Source: Nemertoderma westbladi (Eukaryota > Xenacoelomorpha > Nemertodermatida > Nemertodermatidae). Taken from it: DNA of 64,000 bases. The number at the start of each line of letters is the position of its first letter. Positions within the stretch are counted from its first letter, which is position 1. The notes under the pieces were generated by a model, which searched no databases, was not told the origin of the DNA, and was given only the letters and a program-made list of their open reading frames with translations. The stretch is from NCBI GenBank assembly GCA_032718475.1, contig JAUCBJ010000648.1, positions 1 to 64,000 on the forward strand, read 5' to 3'. The translations under genes and the position numbers were made by a program. Shown here piece after piece: positions 62,644 through 64,000 of the stretch.

Positions 62644-64000
62644 TGAAGCGAAGAGACGTACCTGATATCCTGCAATATCCTACTGTAAAGTTTGTGAATC
62701 AAAACATAATCCGACCTTCTCACCAAAACAGTAAACTCTAAGTAAGCAAATCTATTGCAGTATCGGTCTCTTATAACCGGTGAGGCAGAAAACAGTCTAC
62801 GAACAGACAAACTTCGATAAAACAAAATCCCGCGCAGCGAATCCTAAAATCGGGCTGACTCACTGACGGACTAAGGGCGCTCGTATACTTTGCCGCGGTG
62901 TGATTTATATGTGGGTGAGAGATAGAGGCGCTAGCTAGGTGTCTAACTAGCGGGCAAAGTGCAGTACGGACAAAAATTATTTTATATATTTTGAGGTGTA
63001 AATAATTCCTAACGCATGTGTGTTTTGATTCTAACAGTCAAAATCAGTTTTAGATCCTTCATATATATAATTACTGGGTCCGGTGTACATTTTACAAATA
63101 TTCTAATTTTATAGCTTGTAGGTCCAATACTCACGAATGACAAGGCTCCTTCCCCTTTTGTGTATTTCCAGGACTCAAATTCAGGCATAAGGTTAATACT
63201 ACGCCCAGAATTCGGCAATTTAATTTACCAGGTCCCTAATACTAAGAAGAAATGTGTTAGTTTACTACAGTAGGCGTACAGTTACAAAATAGCTAGCCTG
63301 GTGTCCTATCTAGAATTTTGGTTGCCTAGGTGGGCACGGCAACTTCCTATCAGAATGTCGGCGGGGACACGGTAGATGTTAGTATCCCTAATAGCCTCAA
63401 TTTATATGCGCCTAGCAGTAAACTGCCCTACCGCCTGAACGGTACAATCCCAATTCAGGTAAAAACACAGTAACCCTTCCTGGCCTACAAGTTCTAATGC
63501 AAATGGACACCGTTGTACTACAAACGGCCACCGACGCACCTATACCTGGCAAATGAGTTAGGCGTACAGCTTGCTGCACCCTACTAATGTGTATGCCTTG
63601 TACTGGTGTGCCTGCGTTCTATCTGTGTACTAGTATCTCTCTGCCTGATCTCTTCCTCCCCCCGTAGGAATATGAAGGTCTACTGTGGGTTTTTCTGAAT
63701 TAAGACAGTACAGTCCCTAAATGTAATTTTTAGCGCACAGCGTGTCAGTACCTCTACCTTCGATCTTAGGTCTTACACTTAGGTAACGAGGCATCGAACG
63801 CTGTCTAACCTTTCAGGCGATGGGCGAATAACTAAGAATGGGTATTGCGGGTTGTCTCCTTCTACATTCCTCCGATGTTCCCGTCTATTGCCGCGGTCCG
63901 ATGTCTAGCCTGCCATCTGTCTCTCAGTTGTGTTCACCGTGGTGAAACATAGTAAAAGCAGATGTAACAAATACTTTCTAACTTTATTACAAATAAACAA
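62644..64000 (-). repeat. Element C right LTR (5' LTR), cut by the window edge
   Basis: It starts TGAAGCGAAGAG at 62644 and matches 45850-47206 base for base except for about seven substitutions. The outer end is beyond the window, so the flanking target duplication cannot be checked. Confidence 0.9.

Larger units (their letters stand above)
45850..64000 (-). mobile_element. BEL/Pao LTR retrotransposon C (nearly complete)
   Basis: Direct repeats 45850-47206+ and 62644-64000 (offset 16794, no indel) are its LTRs; the right one runs off the window. Coding on the minus strand runs gag, protease, reverse transcriptase, RNase H and integrase, then four unrecognised frames before the 3' LTR. About seven differences between LTRs by eye over 1357 bp suggest a young insertion. 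Pol nevertheless has an in-frame TAG, an in-frame TAA, a one-base insertion and a further frame change. At over 18 kb it is long for a BEL/Pao element because of the 3' module and long LTRs. It is inserted into an R1-related repeat. Confidence 0.9.

Overview
The window looks like nuclear DNA of an invertebrate animal, possibly marine. It is AT-rich, has spliced exons with GT-AG borders, is dense in transposons, and carries a multi-exon receptor with immunoglobulin (Ig) and fibronectin type III (FN3) domains. Three BEL/Pao-class LTR retrotransposons, several non-LTR (LINE) fragments, a piggyBac-like MITE and several satellites make up most of it. I cannot name the species. Nothing suggests a bacterial or organellar origin.

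Layout. 1-3395: 5' coding part of BEL/Pao element A on the minus strand, running off the left edge. 3396-6960: non-coding, with simple repeats and a G-run/C-run hairpin. 7014-7866: an orphan copy of the first exon of an Ig receptor. 8632-9790: a LINE endonuclease remnant. 10385-24240: a foldback-like repeat family (called R1 here), copy 1, split by the complete BEL/Pao element B (11454-23074; two about 1.2-kb LTRs, 5-bp target duplication TCTGG). 24259-25455: a 31-bp tandem array between short inverted repeats. 25643-36840: the main host gene, a predicted 1000-residue type I membrane receptor on the minus strand. It has four exons, all joined by phase-1 introns, with LINE pieces and minisatellites in the introns. 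36990-39525: an inverted pair of satellite arrays just upstream of that gene. 39876-44160: R1 copy 2, containing a nested LINE and a nested piggyBac-like MITE whose empty sites are both visible in copy 1. 44570-45001: a LINE reverse transcriptase scrap abutting a third, truncated copy of receptor exon 1. 45850-64000: BEL/Pao element C with nearly identical flanking LTRs; the right one is cut by the window edge.

How the pieces work together. Elements A, B and C share the usual BEL/Pao order: a coiled-coil gag N-terminus, a capsid-like DUF1759 region, CCHC zinc knuckles and an aspartic protease. C also has reverse transcriptase, RNase H and integrase. Between integrase and the 3' LTR, C carries four further overlapping reading frames (48692-52521) that I do not recognise; one has three zinc knuckles and one a basic RG-rich tail. 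A broken homologue of the first of these frames is in the same place in B, although B has lost reverse transcriptase, most of RNase H and integrase. This shared 3' module is the best candidate for an undescribed system. A second is a roughly 18-bp imperfect palindrome repeated 12 times through element C, in coding sequence in two reading frames and in non-coding DNA. The host receptor has a membrane-distal region that differs in patches between its duplicates and a cytoplasmic tail rich in YxN phosphotyrosine-type motifs; this suggests, but does not show, a recognition or signalling role.
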